Shown here piece after piece: positions 49,635 through 59,331 of a stretch of 64,000 bases of DNA. The DNA comes from an uncultured Coriobacteriaceae bacterium (GTDB taxonomy: Bacteria > Actinomycetota > Coriobacteriia > Coriobacteriales > Atopobiaceae), in the NCBI GenBank assembly GCA_902791035.1, contig CADAUA010000001.1, positions 372,001 through 436,000 on the forward strand, read 5' to 3'. Made by a program: the position numbers and the translations under genes. Within the stretch, counting starts at the first letter, position 1, and the number at the start of each line of letters is the position of its first letter. The notes below the pieces were generated by a model. It did no database searches. It was not told the DNA's origin and saw only the letters and a list, made by a program, of their open reading frames with translations.

Positions 49635-50576
49635 CTAGGCCTTGAGCGAGAGACCCATGCTCTCGAGCTTGTCCTTGACTTCCTCGATGGACTTCACGCC
49701 GAAGTTTCTGATGTTGAGCAGGTCGCTCTCCGAGAAGTCCACCAGCTGGCGGACGGAGTGCACGCCGGCGCGCTTGAGGCAGTTGTAGGAGCGGACGGAA
49801 AGGTCCAGATCCTCGATCTGCTTGTCAAGGTCGGCGTTCTCCTCCTCGGCGCCGGTCTGGAAGATGGACGACTCCTCGGGGGGCTCCTCCTCGTCAGCCA
49901 GGTTCATGAAGGCGCTCATGTGCTGGTTGATGATGTTGGCGGCCTCGACCACGGCGTCACGCGGCGAGATGGAGCCGTTTGTCTCCACCTCGAGGACCAG
50001 ACGGTCGTAGTCGGTGTGACGACCCACGCGGCAGGGCTCGACGGCCTTGGCGCAGCGGCGCACCGGCGAGTAGAGGGAGTCCACGCGGATGAGGCCGATG
50101 GGATCCCCGTCCTGCTCGTGCTCGTCGCCGGAGACGTAGCCGCGACCCATGCCGATGCGCATCTTCATGGTGAGGTGCGCGCCGTCCGCCAGGTTGCAGA
50201 TCACGTGGTCGGGGTTCACGATCTGGAACTCCGCGGGGATGTCGAAGTCCCCGCCAGTGACCTTCTTGGGCCCGTCGATGGAGATGGAGGCCTCCGCCTC
50301 GTCGCCGGTGCCCATGCTCGAGAACACGAGCCCCTTGACGTTGAGGACGATGTCGGTCACGTCCTCGTACACGCCCGGGACGGTGGTGAACTCGTGCTGC
50401 ACACCGTCGATCTGGATGGCCTCGACGGCAGCGCCCTCGAGCGAGGAGAGAAGGACGCGACGCAGGGAGTTGCCCAGCGTGTCGCCGTACCCGCGCTCGA
50501 GCGGCTCCGCGCTCACGCGCGAGACGTTCTCGCTGATCTCCTCGACCGAGACCTGCGGTCGAATGAATTCGGACAT
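49635..50576 (-). CDS. rpoA: RNA polymerase alpha subunit
   Basis: 313 residues: N-terminal assembly domain (EPLERGYGDTLGNSLRRVLL) and C-terminal DNA-binding domain (LDLSVRSYNCLKRAGVHSVR and LLNIRNFGVKSIEEV). ATG 50576 follows TTGGAGG; an ORF extension of four codons upstream includes the ribosome site and was rejected. Confidence 0.98.
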   Translation of the reverse strand: MSEFIRPQVSVEEISENVSRVSAEPLERGYGDTLGNSLRRVLLSSLEGAAVEAIQIDGVQHEFTTVPGVYEDVTDIVLNVKGLVFSSMGTGDEAEASISIDGPKKVTGGDFDIPAEFQIVNPDHVICNLADGAHLTMKMRIGMGRGYVSGDEHEQDGDPIGLIRVDSLYSPVRRCAKAVEPCRVGRHTDYDRLVLEVETNGSISPRDAVVEAANIINQHMSAFMNLADEEEPPEESSIFQTGAEEENADLDKQIEDLDLSVRSYNCLKRAGVHSVRQLVDFSESDLLNIRNFGVKSIEEVKDKLESMGLSLKA

Positions 50577-50600
50577 TGGTACCTCCAAATCAGGGTCGGG

Positions 50601-51194
50601 CTACTTGGAGTAGAGCTCGACGATGAGCTGCGCGTCGATGTCGACGTCGATCTGGTCGCGCGACGGAATCTGGAGGACGGTGCCCTGCAGCTTCTCGATG
50701 TCGACCTCGAGCCACGCCGGCACAGCCATGTGCTCGGAGGAGATGAGGGCCTCCTTGATGGGGAGAAGGTCCTTGGCCTTGGGGGCCACGGCGACCACGT
50801 CGCCGGCCTTCACCTGGTAGGAGGGGATGTCCACGCGGTGGCCGTTCACGGTGATGTGGCCGTGGAGGACGGTCTGGCGGGCCTCCTTGCGGGTGCGGGC
50901 GAAGCCCAGACGGAAGACCACGTTGTCGAGACGGCACTCGAGGATGGCCATCAGGTTGTCACCCGTGATGCCCTCGCGCTTCTTGGCCTTGTCGTAGTAG
51001 CTGTGGAACTGGTTCTCCAGAACGCCGTAGATGAACTTGGCCTTCTGCTTCTCGCGCAGCTGGGTGCCGTACTCGCTCTCCTGGCGACGGCGCTGCTTGG
51101 GCTGGCGGTGAGATTCCTTGTTGATCCCCATGACGACGGGGTCGATGCCGAGCTGGCGGCACCTCTTGAGGACAGGCGTCCTGTCAACTGCCAT
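50601..51194 (-). CDS. rpsD: Ribosomal protein uS4
   Basis: 197-residue small-subunit assembly protein with the S4 RNA-binding domain (LDNVVFRLGFARTRKEARQ and HITVNGHRVDIPSYQV). The N-terminus (LKRCRQLGIDPVV) lacks the four-cysteine zinc site, so this is a zinc-independent form. Between rpoA and rpsK in the alpha operon. Confidence 0.97.
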   Translation of the reverse strand: MAVDRTPVLKRCRQLGIDPVVMGINKESHRQPKQRRRQESEYGTQLREKQKAKFIYGVLENQFHSYYDKAKKREGITGDNLMAILECRLDNVVFRLGFARTRKEARQTVLHGHITVNGHRVDIPSYQVKAGDVVAVAPKAKDLLPIKEALISSEHMAVPAWLEVDIEKLQGTVLQIPSRDQIDVDIDAQLIVELYSK

Positions 51195-51211
51195 TGCTTA
51201 GTCCTTCCTGG

Positions 51212-51619
51212 CTACACGCGACGACGCTTGCACGGACGGCAACCGTTGTGCGGGATGGGGGTCTTGTCCTGGATGCCCGCAACCTCGAGGCCAGCAGCCT
51301 GGAGGGAGCGGATCGCGGTCTCGCGACCCGAGCCGGGACCCTTGACGAACACGGTGACCTTCTTGAGGCCGTGCTCCATGGCGGCCTTGGCAGCGGCCTC
51401 GGCGGCAAGCTGCGCCGCGAACGGGGTGGACTTGCGGGAGCCCTTGAAACCCACGGTGCCACCGGACTGCCAGGAGATCACGTTGCCCTGGGGGTCGGTG
51501 ATGGAGACGATCGTGTTGTTGAACGTGCTCTTGATGTGGGCCTGGCCCACAGCGATGTTCTTGCGCTCGGAGCGGCGCACACGCGTGGTGGCGTTGCGAG
51601 CGTTCTTCTTCTGCGGCAT
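51212..51619 (-). CDS. rpsK: Ribosomal protein uS11
   Basis: 135 residues; hallmark segments [38 protein letters not shown] and the C-terminal [18 protein letters not shown]. Lies in the platform of the 30S subunit near the mRNA exit. Spacing to rpsM is 12 bases. Confidence 0.98.
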   Translation of the reverse strand: MPQKKNARNATTRVRRSERKNIAVGQAHIKSTFNNTIVSITDPQGNVISWQSGGTVGFKGSRKSTPFAAQLAAEAAAKAAMEHGLKKVTVFVKGPGSGRETAIRSLQAAGLEVAGIQDKTPIPHNGCRPCKRRRV

Positions 51620-51631
51620 GGTCTACTCCCC

Positions 51632-52003
51632 CTAGCCCTTCTTCTTGGCACCGATCTGACGCTTCTTGCCCTTGCGGGTGCGAGCGTTGGTGTGGGTGCG
51701 CTGGCCACGGACGGGGAGGCCCTTGCGGTGACGGAGGCCGCGGTAGCAGCCGATCTCCATCAGGCGGGCGATGTTCTGGCGGGTCTGACGGCGAAGGTCG
51801 CCCTCAGTGGTGTAGTTGGCGTCAATGTAGTCACGAATCTTCGTGACCTCCTCCTCGGTGAGGTCCTTGACGCGGGTATCGGGGTTAACACCGGTGGCAG
51901 CGCAGATCTTGGTGGCGCTGGTCTGGCCGATGCCGTAAAGATAGGTGAGACCGACCTCGACGCGCTTGTCGCGCGGAAGGTCGACGCCGTTGATACGGGC
52001 CAA
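51632..52003 (-). CDS. rpsM: Ribosomal protein uS13
   Basis: 123 residues, starting [20 protein letters not shown]; helix-two-turn-helix region [11 protein letters not shown] and a basic tail [15 protein letters not shown]. Contacts tRNA and 50S bridges from the 30S head. Confidence 0.98.
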   Translation of the reverse strand: MARINGVDLPRDKRVEVGLTYLYGIGQTSATKICAATGVNPDTRVKDLTEEEVTKIRDYIDANYTTEGDLRRQTRQNIARLMEIGCYRGLRHRKGLPVRGQRTHTNARTRKGKKRQIGAKKKG

Positions 52004-52018
52004 CTTGAAGCTCCTCTC

Positions 52019-52132
52019 CTAGCCCTGACGCTGCTTGTGGCGCGGGTTCTCGCAGATGACGTAGACCTTGCCGTGGCGACGAATGATCTTGCACTTGTCG
52101 CACATCTTCTTGACCGAAGGACGTACCTTCAT
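52019..52132 (-). CDS. rpmJ: Ribosomal protein bL36
   Basis: 37-residue protein [20 protein letters not shown]... with the zinc ligands of the C+ form: CDKC, then Cys in VICENPRH and the following His. Standard place between infA and rpsM; ends 15 bases before rpsM. Confidence 0.96.
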   Translation of the reverse strand: MKVRPSVKKMCDKCKIIRRHGKVYVICENPRHKQRQG

Positions 52133-52247
52133 GTTGCTTTCCTTCCGGTAGTTCTCCAAAACGTACTGGTGACGCTACCGGCGGTACCAGGTGGAAGCTG
52201 GCCCGCCTTATCTCAACGCCCAGCCGCAGGCGTGAATATCCGTGCCG

Positions 52248-52466
52248 TTACTTGTATCGGTAGGTGATGCGACCACGTGTGAGGTCGTAGGGAGAGATCT
52301 CCACGACCACGCGGTCCCCCGGCAGGATGCGGATGTAGTTCATCCGGATCTTGCCAGAGATGGTGCACAGGATGGTCTTGCCGTTCTCAAGTTCGACGTT
52401 GAACATGGCGTTGGGCAGGGGTTCGATGACCTTGCCCTCGAGCTCGATTGCGTCCTGCTTGCTCAC
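52248..52466 (-). CDS. infA: Translation initiation factor IF-1
   Basis: 72 residues, OB fold, with [20 protein letters not shown] and [20 protein letters not shown]. First gene of the alpha operon; the terminator upstream at 52511 means it has its own promoter, probably around TATATGG just 5' of the gene. The 115-base gap to rpmJ contains no recognised structure. Confidence 0.98.
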   Translation of the reverse strand: MSKQDAIELEGKVIEPLPNAMFNVELENGKTILCTISGKIRMNYIRILPGDRVVVEISPYDLTRGRITYRYK

Positions 52467-52510
52467 TACTACACCCTCTCGACGCTGTGACAGCGACCAT
52501 ATATCTTACA

Positions 52511-52559
52511 AAAAGAAAACCCATGTGTCCACGTTGCATGGATTCATCACATGGGTTTT
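52511..52559 (-). terminator. Intrinsic terminator between map and infA
   Basis: AAAACCCATGTG (52516-52527) pairs with CACATGGGTTTT (52548-52559). On the minus strand the stem is followed by CTTTTTGTAAG. It ends the adk-map unit and isolates the alpha operon. Confidence 0.85.
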
Positions 52560-52590
52560 CCTCGCTGCCTACGGGGTGTGGGCCCCAGGA

Positions 52591-53385
52591 TCAAAGCTCC
52601 CCGTCGCCACCCTGCATGGGACACCAAGGACCGAGGTGGTCCGACGTGAGGATCACAGGCCCGTCCTTGGTGATGGCCACCGTGTTCTCGTAGTGGGCCG
52701 CGGGCTGCCCGTCGTTCGTCACGACCGTCCAGCCGTTGGGCAGCACGTGGCAGTCGTAGGTCCCGAGCGTGATCATGGGCTCGATGGCTATGACCATGCC
52801 TGGCCGCAGGCGCACGCCACGACCATGCCGGCCGTAGTTGCGCACCTCCGGCTCCTCGTGCATCACGCGCCCCACGCCATGGCCAACGTAGTCGCGTACC
52901 ACGCCGTAGCCGTTCTCCTCCGCATGCTCCTGCACTGCCGCACCGATGTCGCCCAGGCGGTTGCCCGGCACCGCCTGCTCGATGGCAGCCTTGAGGCAGT
53001 CGCGGGTGCACTCGCAGAGGCCCTTCCACTCGTCGGAGACCTTCCCCACGCAGAATGTCCAGGCGTTGTCTCCCACCCAGCCTCCGAGCGTGGCGCCCGT
53101 GTCGATGGAGACGATGTCCCCGTCCTGGAGGACCACCGTGCTCGAGGGGATGCCATGCACGATCTGTTCGTTCACGGATGAGCAGACGCTGCCAGGAAAG
53201 CCGCCGTATCCCTTGAAGGTGGGCTGGCCGTGGTGGAGCCTGATGAGCCCCTCCACGGCCTGGTCTATCTCCAGGGTGGTGGTACCCGGCACGCAGAGCT
53301 CGCCGGCACGACGCAGGGCTGCCTTGGAGAGCTCGCCGGCAGCCTTCATCTGCTCTATGTCTTCGAGGCTCTTGAACTTGATCAT
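52591..53385 (-). CDS. map: Methionine aminopeptidase, type I
   Basis: Removes the N-terminal Met from nascent proteins. 264 residues with all five metal ligands: Asp in VSIDTGA, Asp in GDNAWT, His in YVGHGVGR, Glu in IAIEPM and Glu in HYENTVA. Start overlaps the adk stop by ATGA, so translation is coupled. Confidence 0.97.
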   Translation of the reverse strand: MIKFKSLEDIEQMKAAGELSKAALRRAGELCVPGTTTLEIDQAVEGLIRLHHGQPTFKGYGGFPGSVCSSVNEQIVHGIPSSTVVLQDGDIVSIDTGATLGGWVGDNAWTFCVGKVSDEWKGLCECTRDCLKAAIEQAVPGNRLGDIGAAVQEHAEENGYGVVRDYVGHGVGRVMHEEPEVRNYGRHGRGVRLRPGMVIAIEPMITLGTYDCHVLPNGWTVVTNDGQPAAHYENTVAITKDGPVILTSDHLGPWCPMQGGDGEL

Positions 53386-54008
53386 AGCCCGAGGGACGCC
53401 TTCACGTCGGCGTACACGACGTCGGCCGGGCGGTCGCCGTCCACGGCCTTGAGGATGGAGTGGCCCTTGTAGTACTGCACCAGGGGCTCCGTCTGGGTGT
53501 GGTAGGTGTCCAGGCGGTGCTGGATGGTCTCGGGCTTGTCATCGTCGCGCTGGTACATCTCGCCGCCGCAGCGGGGGCACACGTCCACGCCTGCAGGCGC
53601 GGTGTAGCCGCAGTTGCGGCAGGTGCGACGGCTGCTCAGGCGGCCAACGATGACCTCGTCCTTGACGTCAACGAGAAGGGCAGCGTCGAGGCTGCGGCCA
53701 AGGTCGGCGAGCTCGGAGTCGAGCGTCACGGCCTGGGCGGTGTTGCGGGGGAAGCCGTCGAGGATGAAGCCCTCCTGGGCGTCCTTCTCGCCCAGGCGTT
53801 CCTTGACGAGGTTGATCACGAGCTCGTCGGGCACCAGCTGGCCGGCGTCCATGTAGCCCTTGGCCTCCACGCCGAGGGGGCTCCCGGACTTGACCGCCGC
53901 ACGAAGCAGGTCGCCGGTGGAGATGTGGGCAAAGCCGAACTCCTCCACGAGCTTCTGGGCCTGTGTGCCCTTGCCCGCGCCCGGTGCGCCAAGAAGAACG
54001 AGATTCAT
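53382..54008 (-). CDS. adk: Adenylate kinase, zinc-LID form
   Basis: 208 residues. P-loop GAPGAGKGTQ at the N-terminus, LDGFPRN, and a LID domain with CRNCGY...CPRCGG, the four-cysteine zinc site of Gram-positive enzymes. ATG 54008 begins the P-loop strand directly; upstream frame extension was rejected. Separated from secY by a terminator, coupled to map. Confidence 0.97.
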   Translation of the reverse strand: MNLVLLGAPGAGKGTQAQKLVEEFGFAHISTGDLLRAAVKSGSPLGVEAKGYMDAGQLVPDELVINLVKERLGEKDAQEGFILDGFPRNTAQAVTLDSELADLGRSLDAALLVDVKDEVIVGRLSSRRTCRNCGYTAPAGVDVCPRCGGEMYQRDDDKPETIQHRLDTYHTQTEPLVQYYKGHSILKAVDGDRPADVVYADVKASLGL

Positions 54009-54026
54009 GTGGGACCGCCTTTCTCT

Positions 54027-54060
54027 AAGAAAAAAGGGGCCGCGGCTCATCCGCGGCCCC
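54027..54060 (-). terminator. Intrinsic terminator between secY and adk
   Basis: GGGGCCGCGG (54036-54045) pairs perfectly with CCGCGGCCCC (54051-54060) around five bases; on the minus strand it is followed by TTTTTTCTTAG. It lies within 70 bases separating secY from adk. Confidence 0.88.
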
Positions 54061-54078
54061 TGCAACTCCCCAACAGGC

Positions 54079-55356
54079 CTACTTGAAGAACCCGTCGTAA
54101 TTATGCATCTTGAGCTGGCTCTCGAGGGACGAGAGCGTGTCCATGGCCACGCCGACCATGATAAGCACCGACGTACCACCAAAGGCCTGGATCAGCGGGT
54201 CGCCCGTGAACCAGAAGATGATGGTGGGCACCACGGCCAGGACGGCCATGAAGAGGGCGCCCGGCAGGGTGACATGGTCGATGGTGCTCTTGATGTAGGC
54301 CGCGGTGGCCTGGCCCGGACGCACGCCGGGGATGAAGCCGCCCTGCTTGCGCAGCTGGTCCGCGGTCTCGTCGGGGTTGAAGACCATCGAGGTGTAGAAG
54401 TACGCGAAGAAGACGATCAGCACCACGGAGAGGATCCAGTTGATCCAGCCCGAGGAGAGCGCGTTGGCGAAGACCTGCATCCACTCCACGTTGGGGAAGA
54501 AGACGGCGATCTGGGCCGGGAAGTACAGCACCGCGGAGGCGAAGATGATGGGCACGACGCCCGCGGTGTTGACCTTGATGGGCAGGTAGGTGGACTGGCC
54601 ACCCATCATGCGGTTGCCCACCACGCGCTTGGCGTACTGCACCGGGATGCGGCGCTGGCCGCGCTCGATGTAGACGATCACCGGCACGATCGCGATCATG
54701 ATGCACACCGTCACCACGGTGAGGAGCACGTTGCCCGTGGTGGTCACCGAGGAGATGAGCGCGGAGGGCAGGCCGGCCATGATGTTCACGAAGATGATGA
54801 GCGACATGCCGTTGCCGATGCCACGCTGGGTGATGACCTCGCCCAGCCACATGATGATCACGGCGCCCACGACCATGGTGAAGACCACGATGACGTTCTC
54901 CAGGGCCTCGGGAATGCCCATGTCCACGAAGGTGACCCCGTAGTTCCTGAAGAGGAAGAGGTAACCGATGGCATTGAGGATGGCCAGGCCGATCGTGAGA
55001 TAGCGCGTGTACTGCGTTATCTTGCGCTGACCGGCCTCCCCCTCCTTGGCGAGCTCGCCAAGGGAGGGGATGACCGCCTGGAACATCTGGAGGATGATCT
55101 GTGCGGTGATGTAGGGCATGATGCCCAGACTGAACACAGACATGCGGGAAAGCGCGCCACCCGAGAACAGGTTGAGCACGGCTATCGCGCCGTTCGAGGA
55201 CAGTCCGGTCTGATAAGCGCTCAGCATGTCCTGGAACGGTGCGCCGGGAACGGGCAGATAGGCACCAAACCTATAGAGCAGGAGGATGCCCATCGTGAGG
55301 AGGAGCTTCTTCCTCAGTTCCGGGACTCGGAAAGCGTTGGCGATTCCCTTTAGCAC
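54079..55356 (-). CDS. secY: Preprotein translocase subunit SecY
   Basis: 425-residue, ten-helix core of the Sec channel. Family segments include [26 protein letters not shown] and [20 protein letters not shown]. It starts at GTG 55356, overlapping the rplO end by seven bases, with GAAGAGG as ribosome site. Confidence 0.97.
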   Translation of the reverse strand: MLKGIANAFRVPELRKKLLLTMGILLLYRFGAYLPVPGAPFQDMLSAYQTGLSSNGAIAVLNLFSGGALSRMSVFSLGIMPYITAQIILQMFQAVIPSLGELAKEGEAGQRKITQYTRYLTIGLAILNAIGYLFLFRNYGVTFVDMGIPEALENVIVVFTMVVGAVIIMWLGEVITQRGIGNGMSLIIFVNIMAGLPSALISSVTTTGNVLLTVVTVCIMIAIVPVIVYIERGQRRIPVQYAKRVVGNRMMGGQSTYLPIKVNTAGVVPIIFASAVLYFPAQIAVFFPNVEWMQVFANALSSGWINWILSVVLIVFFAYFYTSMVFNPDETADQLRKQGGFIPGVRPGQATAAYIKSTIDHVTLPGALFMAVLAVVPTIIFWFTGDPLIQAFGGTSVLIMVGVAMDTLSSLESQLKMHNYDGFFK

Positions 55357-55799
55357 GCCTCTTCGACCTTTCCGCCGGCGGCCTCGATCTTGGCCTTGGC
55401 AGACGCGGACACCTTGTCGACCTTGACGGTGAGGCTCTTGGTGAGGTCGCCGTCGCCGAGCACCTTGACGGGCTCGTAGGCCTTCTTGATGACGCCCTTG
55501 GCCACTAGGGACTCGCCGTCGACGGTCTCGCCGTCGGCATAGAGGGCATCCAGACGGCTCACGTTGACGGGGGCGTACTCGATGCGGTTGTGGTTGGTGA
55601 AGCCAGGGAGCTTGGGGAGGCGCATCGCGAGCGGGGTCTGGCCGCCCTCGAAGCCGTCGCCCTTGCCGCCACCGGAGCGGGAGAGCATGCCCTTGCTACC
55701 ACGGCCGGCAGTGGTGCCGTGACCGGAGGAGTTGCCGCGGCCGATGCGCTTGCGGTTCTTGCGCGAGCCCTCGGCGGGGCGCAGATCATGAAGCTGCAT
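55350..55799 (-). CDS. rplO: Ribosomal protein uL15
   Basis: 149 residues; N-terminal [20 protein letters not shown] and Gly-rich [19 protein letters not shown], then [19 protein letters not shown]. Assembly protein of the 50S subunit. Its end overlaps the secY start. Confidence 0.98.
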   Translation of the reverse strand: MQLHDLRPAEGSRKNRKRIGRGNSSGHGTTAGRGSKGMLSRSGGGKGDGFEGGQTPLAMRLPKLPGFTNHNRIEYAPVNVSRLDALYADGETVDGESLVAKGVIKKAYEPVKVLGDGDLTKSLTVKVDKVSASAKAKIEAAGGKVEEAC

Positions 55800-55809
55800 G
55801 AGGTGACTC

Positions 55810-55998
55810 CTAGTTCTCTTCGACGTCCACGAGGTGCTTGACCTTGAAGATCATGCCGCGGACGCTCGGGTTGTCGGGAAGGACGTTGACGTCGCCGATC
55901 TTACGGAGGCCCAGGGCACGGGCCGTGGCCGTCTGGTCCTTCTTGGTGGAGCAGACGGCGCTGCGCACCAGGGTGACCTTGAGGGTCTTGTCTGCCAT
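55810..55998 (-). CDS. rpmD: Ribosomal protein uL30
   Basis: 62 residues with the L30 fold ([40 protein letters not shown]). Sits between rpsE and rplO in the usual spc order, two bases after rpsE. Confidence 0.97.
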   Translation of the reverse strand: MADKTLKVTLVRSAVCSTKKDQTATARALGLRKIGDVNVLPDNPSVRGMIFKVKHLVDVEEN

Positions 55999-56000
55999 GT

Positions 56001-56522
56001 CTAGTTCTCCTTCCCGACGAACATCTCGCCGACGGTAAGGCCGCGGCGCTCGGCGGTGTCCTCGGGGCTGGAGAGCTCCTTCAGACCCTCGGCGGCTGCC
56101 TTGACGATGTTCAGCGCGTTGTCGGTCCCGAGGGACTTGGACAGCACGTTGGTGATGCCGGCAAGCTCGAAGAGCGGACGGACGGGGCCGCCGGCGATGA
56201 CGCCGGTACCCTCGATAGCCGGCTTGATGAGCACGCGGCCGGCGCCGAAGTGGCCCTCGACCTCGTGGGGGACGGTGCCGCCATCGGTGACGGGCACGTG
56301 GAACATGTTCTTCTTCGCGTCCTCGACACCCTTGGAGATGGCCAGGGGCACCTCGGCGGACTTGCCCATGCCCACGCCAACGTTGCCCTTGCCGTCGCCC
56401 ACGACGACGAGAGCGAGAAGGCTCATGCGGCGGCCGCCCTTGACGGTCTTGGAGACGCGGTGGATGTAGACGACGCGCTCCTGAAGATCGGTTTCCTGCT
56501 GGCGCTTGCGATCTCGTGCCAT
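56001..56522 (-). CDS. rpsE: Ribosomal protein uS5
   Basis: 173 residues; double-stranded-RNA-like domain ([20 protein letters not shown]) and C-terminal domain with [19 protein letters not shown]. Contributes to mRNA unwinding and decoding accuracy on the 30S. Spacing to rplR is ten bases. Confidence 0.98.
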   Translation of the reverse strand: MARDRKRQQETDLQERVVYIHRVSKTVKGGRRMSLLALVVVGDGKGNVGVGMGKSAEVPLAISKGVEDAKKNMFHVPVTDGGTVPHEVEGHFGAGRVLIKPAIEGTGVIAGGPVRPLFELAGITNVLSKSLGTDNALNIVKAAAEGLKELSSPEDTAERRGLTVGEMFVGKEN

Positions 56523-56532
56523 TGAATTCCTC

Positions 56533-56901
56533 CTAGAACTTCAGGCCCGCGTTGCGGGCGCCGTCTGCGAGAGCCTTCACGCGGCCATGGTAGATGCGGC
56601 CACCGCGGTCGAACGTGACCTCGGTGACGCCCTTCTCCAGGGCCTTCTTGCCCACGAGCTCGCCCACGAACTCTGCGGCCTCCTTGTTGGAGCCGACCTT
56701 GCCGGTGGCGCGGAACTCAGGGCTCAGCGTGGAGGCGGCGCAGATGGTCTTGCCGTCCACGTCGTCGATGACCTGGGCATAGATGTTTGCGTTCGTGCGG
56801 TGCACGCAGAGACGCGGACGCTCGGCGGTACCGTTGACCTTGCCGCGGACGCGACGCTTGCGGCGCTCGAGGCCGGCCTTCTTTGCCTGACACTTGTTCA
56901 T
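56533..56901 (-). CDS. rplR: Ribosomal protein uL18
   Basis: 122 residues; N-terminal basic region [20 protein letters not shown] and [20 protein letters not shown] at the C-terminus. Binds 5S rRNA with uL5. Upstream gap to rplF is 61 bases. Confidence 0.98.
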   Translation of the reverse strand: MNKCQAKKAGLERRKRRVRGKVNGTAERPRLCVHRTNANIYAQVIDDVDGKTICAASTLSPEFRATGKVGSNKEAAEFVGELVGKKALEKGVTEVTFDRGGRIYHGRVKALADGARNAGLKF

Positions 56902-56962
56902 AGCTACTCCTTAGACGTGCCGCCACCTAACGGGGTGACGGTCTTATGCGCTGCGAGGTGCC

Positions 56963-57499
56963 TTACTTGGCGGCCTTGCCGAGCTTCCTACGGATGTGCT
57001 CGCCCTCGTAGTGGATGCCCTTGCCCTTGTACGGCTCGGGCGGGCGCTTCATGCGGATCTCGGCCGCAACCTGGCCGACCTGCTCCTTGGAGATGCCCTT
57101 GACGGTGATGTGGGTGTTGTCGGGCACCTCGAACGAGATGTTCTCGGGAGCGGGATAGGGCACGGGGTGGGAGTAGCCGAGCGAGAGCTCGAGGTCCTTG
57201 CCCTTGAGCTGGGCACGATAGCCGACGCCCGTGAGCTCGAGCTTCTTCTCGAAGCCCTTGGAGACGCCCTCCACCATGTTGTGCAGGAGGGTGCGGGTGA
57301 GACCCTGCTGGGCGTTGGACTCGGTGGACTCGTCAACGCGGGTCACGTGGAGCTCCTGGCCCTCCTCGTCGATCTTCACGAGGGGAGAGAACGTGCGCTC
57401 AAGCTCGCCCTTGGGGCCCTTGACGTGCACGTGGGAATCGTTGACCGTGACGGTGACCCCGGCGGGGATCACGACAGGCTGCTTACCAATACGAGACAC
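56963..57499 (-). CDS. rplF: Ribosomal protein uL6
   Basis: 178 residues; MSRIGKQPVVIPAGVTV at the N-terminus and the L6 signature EIRMKRPPEPYKGKGIHYEG near the C-terminus. Located at the factor-binding region of the 50S subunit. Confidence 0.98.
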   Translation of the reverse strand: MSRIGKQPVVIPAGVTVTVNDSHVHVKGPKGELERTFSPLVKIDEEGQELHVTRVDESTESNAQQGLTRTLLHNMVEGVSKGFEKKLELTGVGYRAQLKGKDLELSLGYSHPVPYPAPENISFEVPDNTHITVKGISKEQVGQVAAEIRMKRPPEPYKGKGIHYEGEHIRRKLGKAAK

Positions 57500-57528
57500 T
57501 GTAGTCTCCTTTCAATTCCTGCCGAGGG

Positions 57529-57927
57529 TTACCAGATGTAGGCGATGACCTCGCCGCCGACGCCGAGCTTGCGGGCGTCGCGGTCGCACATCATGCCCTT
57601 GGAGGTGGAGACGATGACGGTGCCCAGGCCGCCGCGCACGCGCGGGAGCTTGGCAGCGGTGCTGTAGATGCGCAGGCCGGGCTTCGAGATGCGGCGAATG
57701 CCCTTGATGACGCGAGCGCGACGGGAACCATACTTGAGGGTGACGTGGAGGGTCTTCTGGGGCTTGGTGTCCTCGACGGCATAGCCCTCGATGTAGCCCT
57801 CCTCGGTCATGACGCGCGCGATCTCGACAAGAACCTTGGTCGAGGGCATGGACACCTCGGACTTGCCGGCCGAGTTCGCGTTGCGGATGCGCGTCAGCAT
57901 GTCAGATACCGGGTCGGTGATCTTCAT
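57529..57927 (-). CDS. rpsH: Ribosomal protein uS8
   Basis: 132 residues; MKITDPVSDMLTRIRNANSA and the C-terminal TSKGMMCDRDARKLGVGGEV. Central-domain 16S rRNA-binding protein; in E. coli it also represses the spc operon by binding mRNA near rplE, which has not been tested here. Confidence 0.98.
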   Translation of the reverse strand: MKITDPVSDMLTRIRNANSAGKSEVSMPSTKVLVEIARVMTEEGYIEGYAVEDTKPQKTLHVTLKYGSRRARVIKGIRRISKPGLRIYSTAAKLPRVRGGLGTVIVSTSKGMMCDRDARKLGVGGEVIAYIW

Positions 57928-58016
57928 TCGATCCTTCTCCTTCGTTAATGATGAAACTCAGTGCCTGGTTCGCCTGCACCCATGGCGCAAGCGCCTTGGC
58001 GTGAGAGCCCTGCGTC

Positions 58017-58202
58017 CTACCAGCTGGCCTTGCGGACGCCAGGAAGCTCGCCCTTGCTCGCCAGCTCGCGGAAGCACACACGGCACAGCCCGAACTTGCG
58101 ATAGACGGAGTGGGGACGCCCACAGCGCTGGCAACGGTTCTGGGTGCGCGTCGAGTACTTAGGCTCGCGGTTTGCCTTGACGATCATCGAAGTCTTAGCC
58201 AC
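58017..58202 (-). CDS. rpsN: Ribosomal protein uS14, zinc form
   Basis: 61 residues, the short type Z protein with CQRCGRP and CRVCFRE cysteine pairs. Begins [20 protein letters not shown]. An 89-base gap separates it from rpsH. Confidence 0.97.
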   Translation of the reverse strand: MAKTSMIVKANREPKYSTRTQNRCQRCGRPHSVYRKFGLCRVCFRELASKGELPGVRKASW

Positions 58203-58265
58203 AAATCCTCCTCTTGGTGCACTAGGCCTCGGGAGCGCCTGCCCCCGGGGCAGTTACAAAAACGA

Positions 58266-58826
58266 CTACGCCTGCTTGAACGGGAAGTGGAAGGCGTCGA
58301 GAAGCGCCTTGCCCTCCGCGTCGGTCTGGGCGGTGGTCACGATGGTGATATCCATGCCACGCGTGCGGTCGATCTGGTCGAACGGGATCTCCGGGAAGAT
58401 GAGCTGCTCGGTGACGCCCATGGAGAAGTTGCCACGGCCGTCGAAGCTCTTGGGGGAGATGCCGCGGAAGTCGCGGATGCGCGGGATGGCGATGGCGATC
58501 AGGCGGTCCAGGAACTCCCACATGCGGTCGCCGCGGAGGGTGACCTTGGCGCCGATGGCCTGGCCCTGACGCAGGTGGAAGGTTGCGATGGACTTGCGGG
58601 CGTGGGTCACGAGGGGCTGCTGGCCGGTGATGAGACGCAGGTCGCGCACGGCGCCGTCGATGGCCTTGGCGTCCGTGGCGGCCTCGCCGACGCCCATGTT
58701 CACGACGATCTTCTCGATCGTGGGGATCTGCATGACGTTCTTGTAGTTGAACTGCTTCTGCAGGGCGTCGCGGACCTCGTTGTAGTAGGTCTGCTTGAGA
58801 CGCGGGACGTACTTCTCCTCTGCCAT
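58266..58826 (-). CDS. rplE: Ribosomal protein uL5
   Basis: 186 residues; [33 protein letters not shown] and [18 protein letters not shown]. Binds 5S rRNA. ATG 58826 follows AAGGAG; the frame stays open 19 codons further but without a ribosome site. It is the first gene after a 505-base gap in the spc operon and probably has its own promoter. Confidence 0.96.
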   Translation of the reverse strand: MAEEKYVPRLKQTYYNEVRDALQKQFNYKNVMQIPTIEKIVVNMGVGEAATDAKAIDGAVRDLRLITGQQPLVTHARKSIATFHLRQGQAIGAKVTLRGDRMWEFLDRLIAIAIPRIRDFRGISPKSFDGRGNFSMGVTEQLIFPEIPFDQIDRTRGMDITIVTTAQTDAEGKALLDAFHFPFKQA

Positions 58827-59063
58827 GTGCTTCTCCTTCTGTGTAGCCTGGCGGAATTGCGTGCGGGGACTGGTCTCGCACAACCCGGTCTGGCTTGCCG
58901 GGGATCCGGTTCCTCTCGCGCGATAGGCATAGTAGTCCCTACCTAGTCACGCAAAGTGAAATACTACGCGGTTTTTGCTCCGCGCGCCAGTGGGATTTTG
59001 CGCCTGCGGGAACTTCGCAGTTTGTGCACGGTTCCTCAATGCGGGGGTGGCCTTACCGTTCGA

Positions 59064-59224
59064 ACGCCGTACTGAGGTTGGGGATTTCGTCGCCCACGCC
59101 ACGCCGCAGCGCAGAGTCAGTACGACGGCCGGGACCGCCAACTGCGGAAACGCGAGCAGGGCCGTACTGAGGTTGGGAATTGTGGCGGTCGTTACCGTCC
59201 GCACCGCCAAGTCAGTACGCCGCA
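59064..59224. repeat. Two inverted-repeat modules in the rplX-rplE gap
   Basis: GCCGTACTGAGGTTGGG occurs at about 59066 and 59161 (95-bp period). Each is followed 40-50 bases later by its partial inverse, TCAGTACGACGGC (59117) and TCAGTACGCCGC (59212), so two hairpin modules of about 60 bp result. The rest of the 505-base gap (58827-59331) holds an AT-richer stretch at 58925-58980, a possible rplE promoter, and the terminator at 59263. Confidence 0.75.
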
Positions 59225-59262
59225 CCACATCCCAACTTCGACCAACAGGGACAACTTGCCCC

Positions 59263-59301
59263 AAACAAAGCGGGGCCCGCCTCCTGGGAGGCGGGCCCCG
59301 C
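59263..59301 (-). terminator. Strong intrinsic terminator after rplX
   Basis: GCGGGGCCCGCCTCC (59270-59284) pairs perfectly with GGAGGCGGGCCCCGC (59287-59301), a 15-bp stem with two unpaired bases. On the minus strand it is followed by TTTGTTTGG. It should end S10/spc transcription before rplE. Confidence 0.88.
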
Positions 59302-59331
59302 ATGACAACCTAGGTCAGGTTCAAAGAAGGA

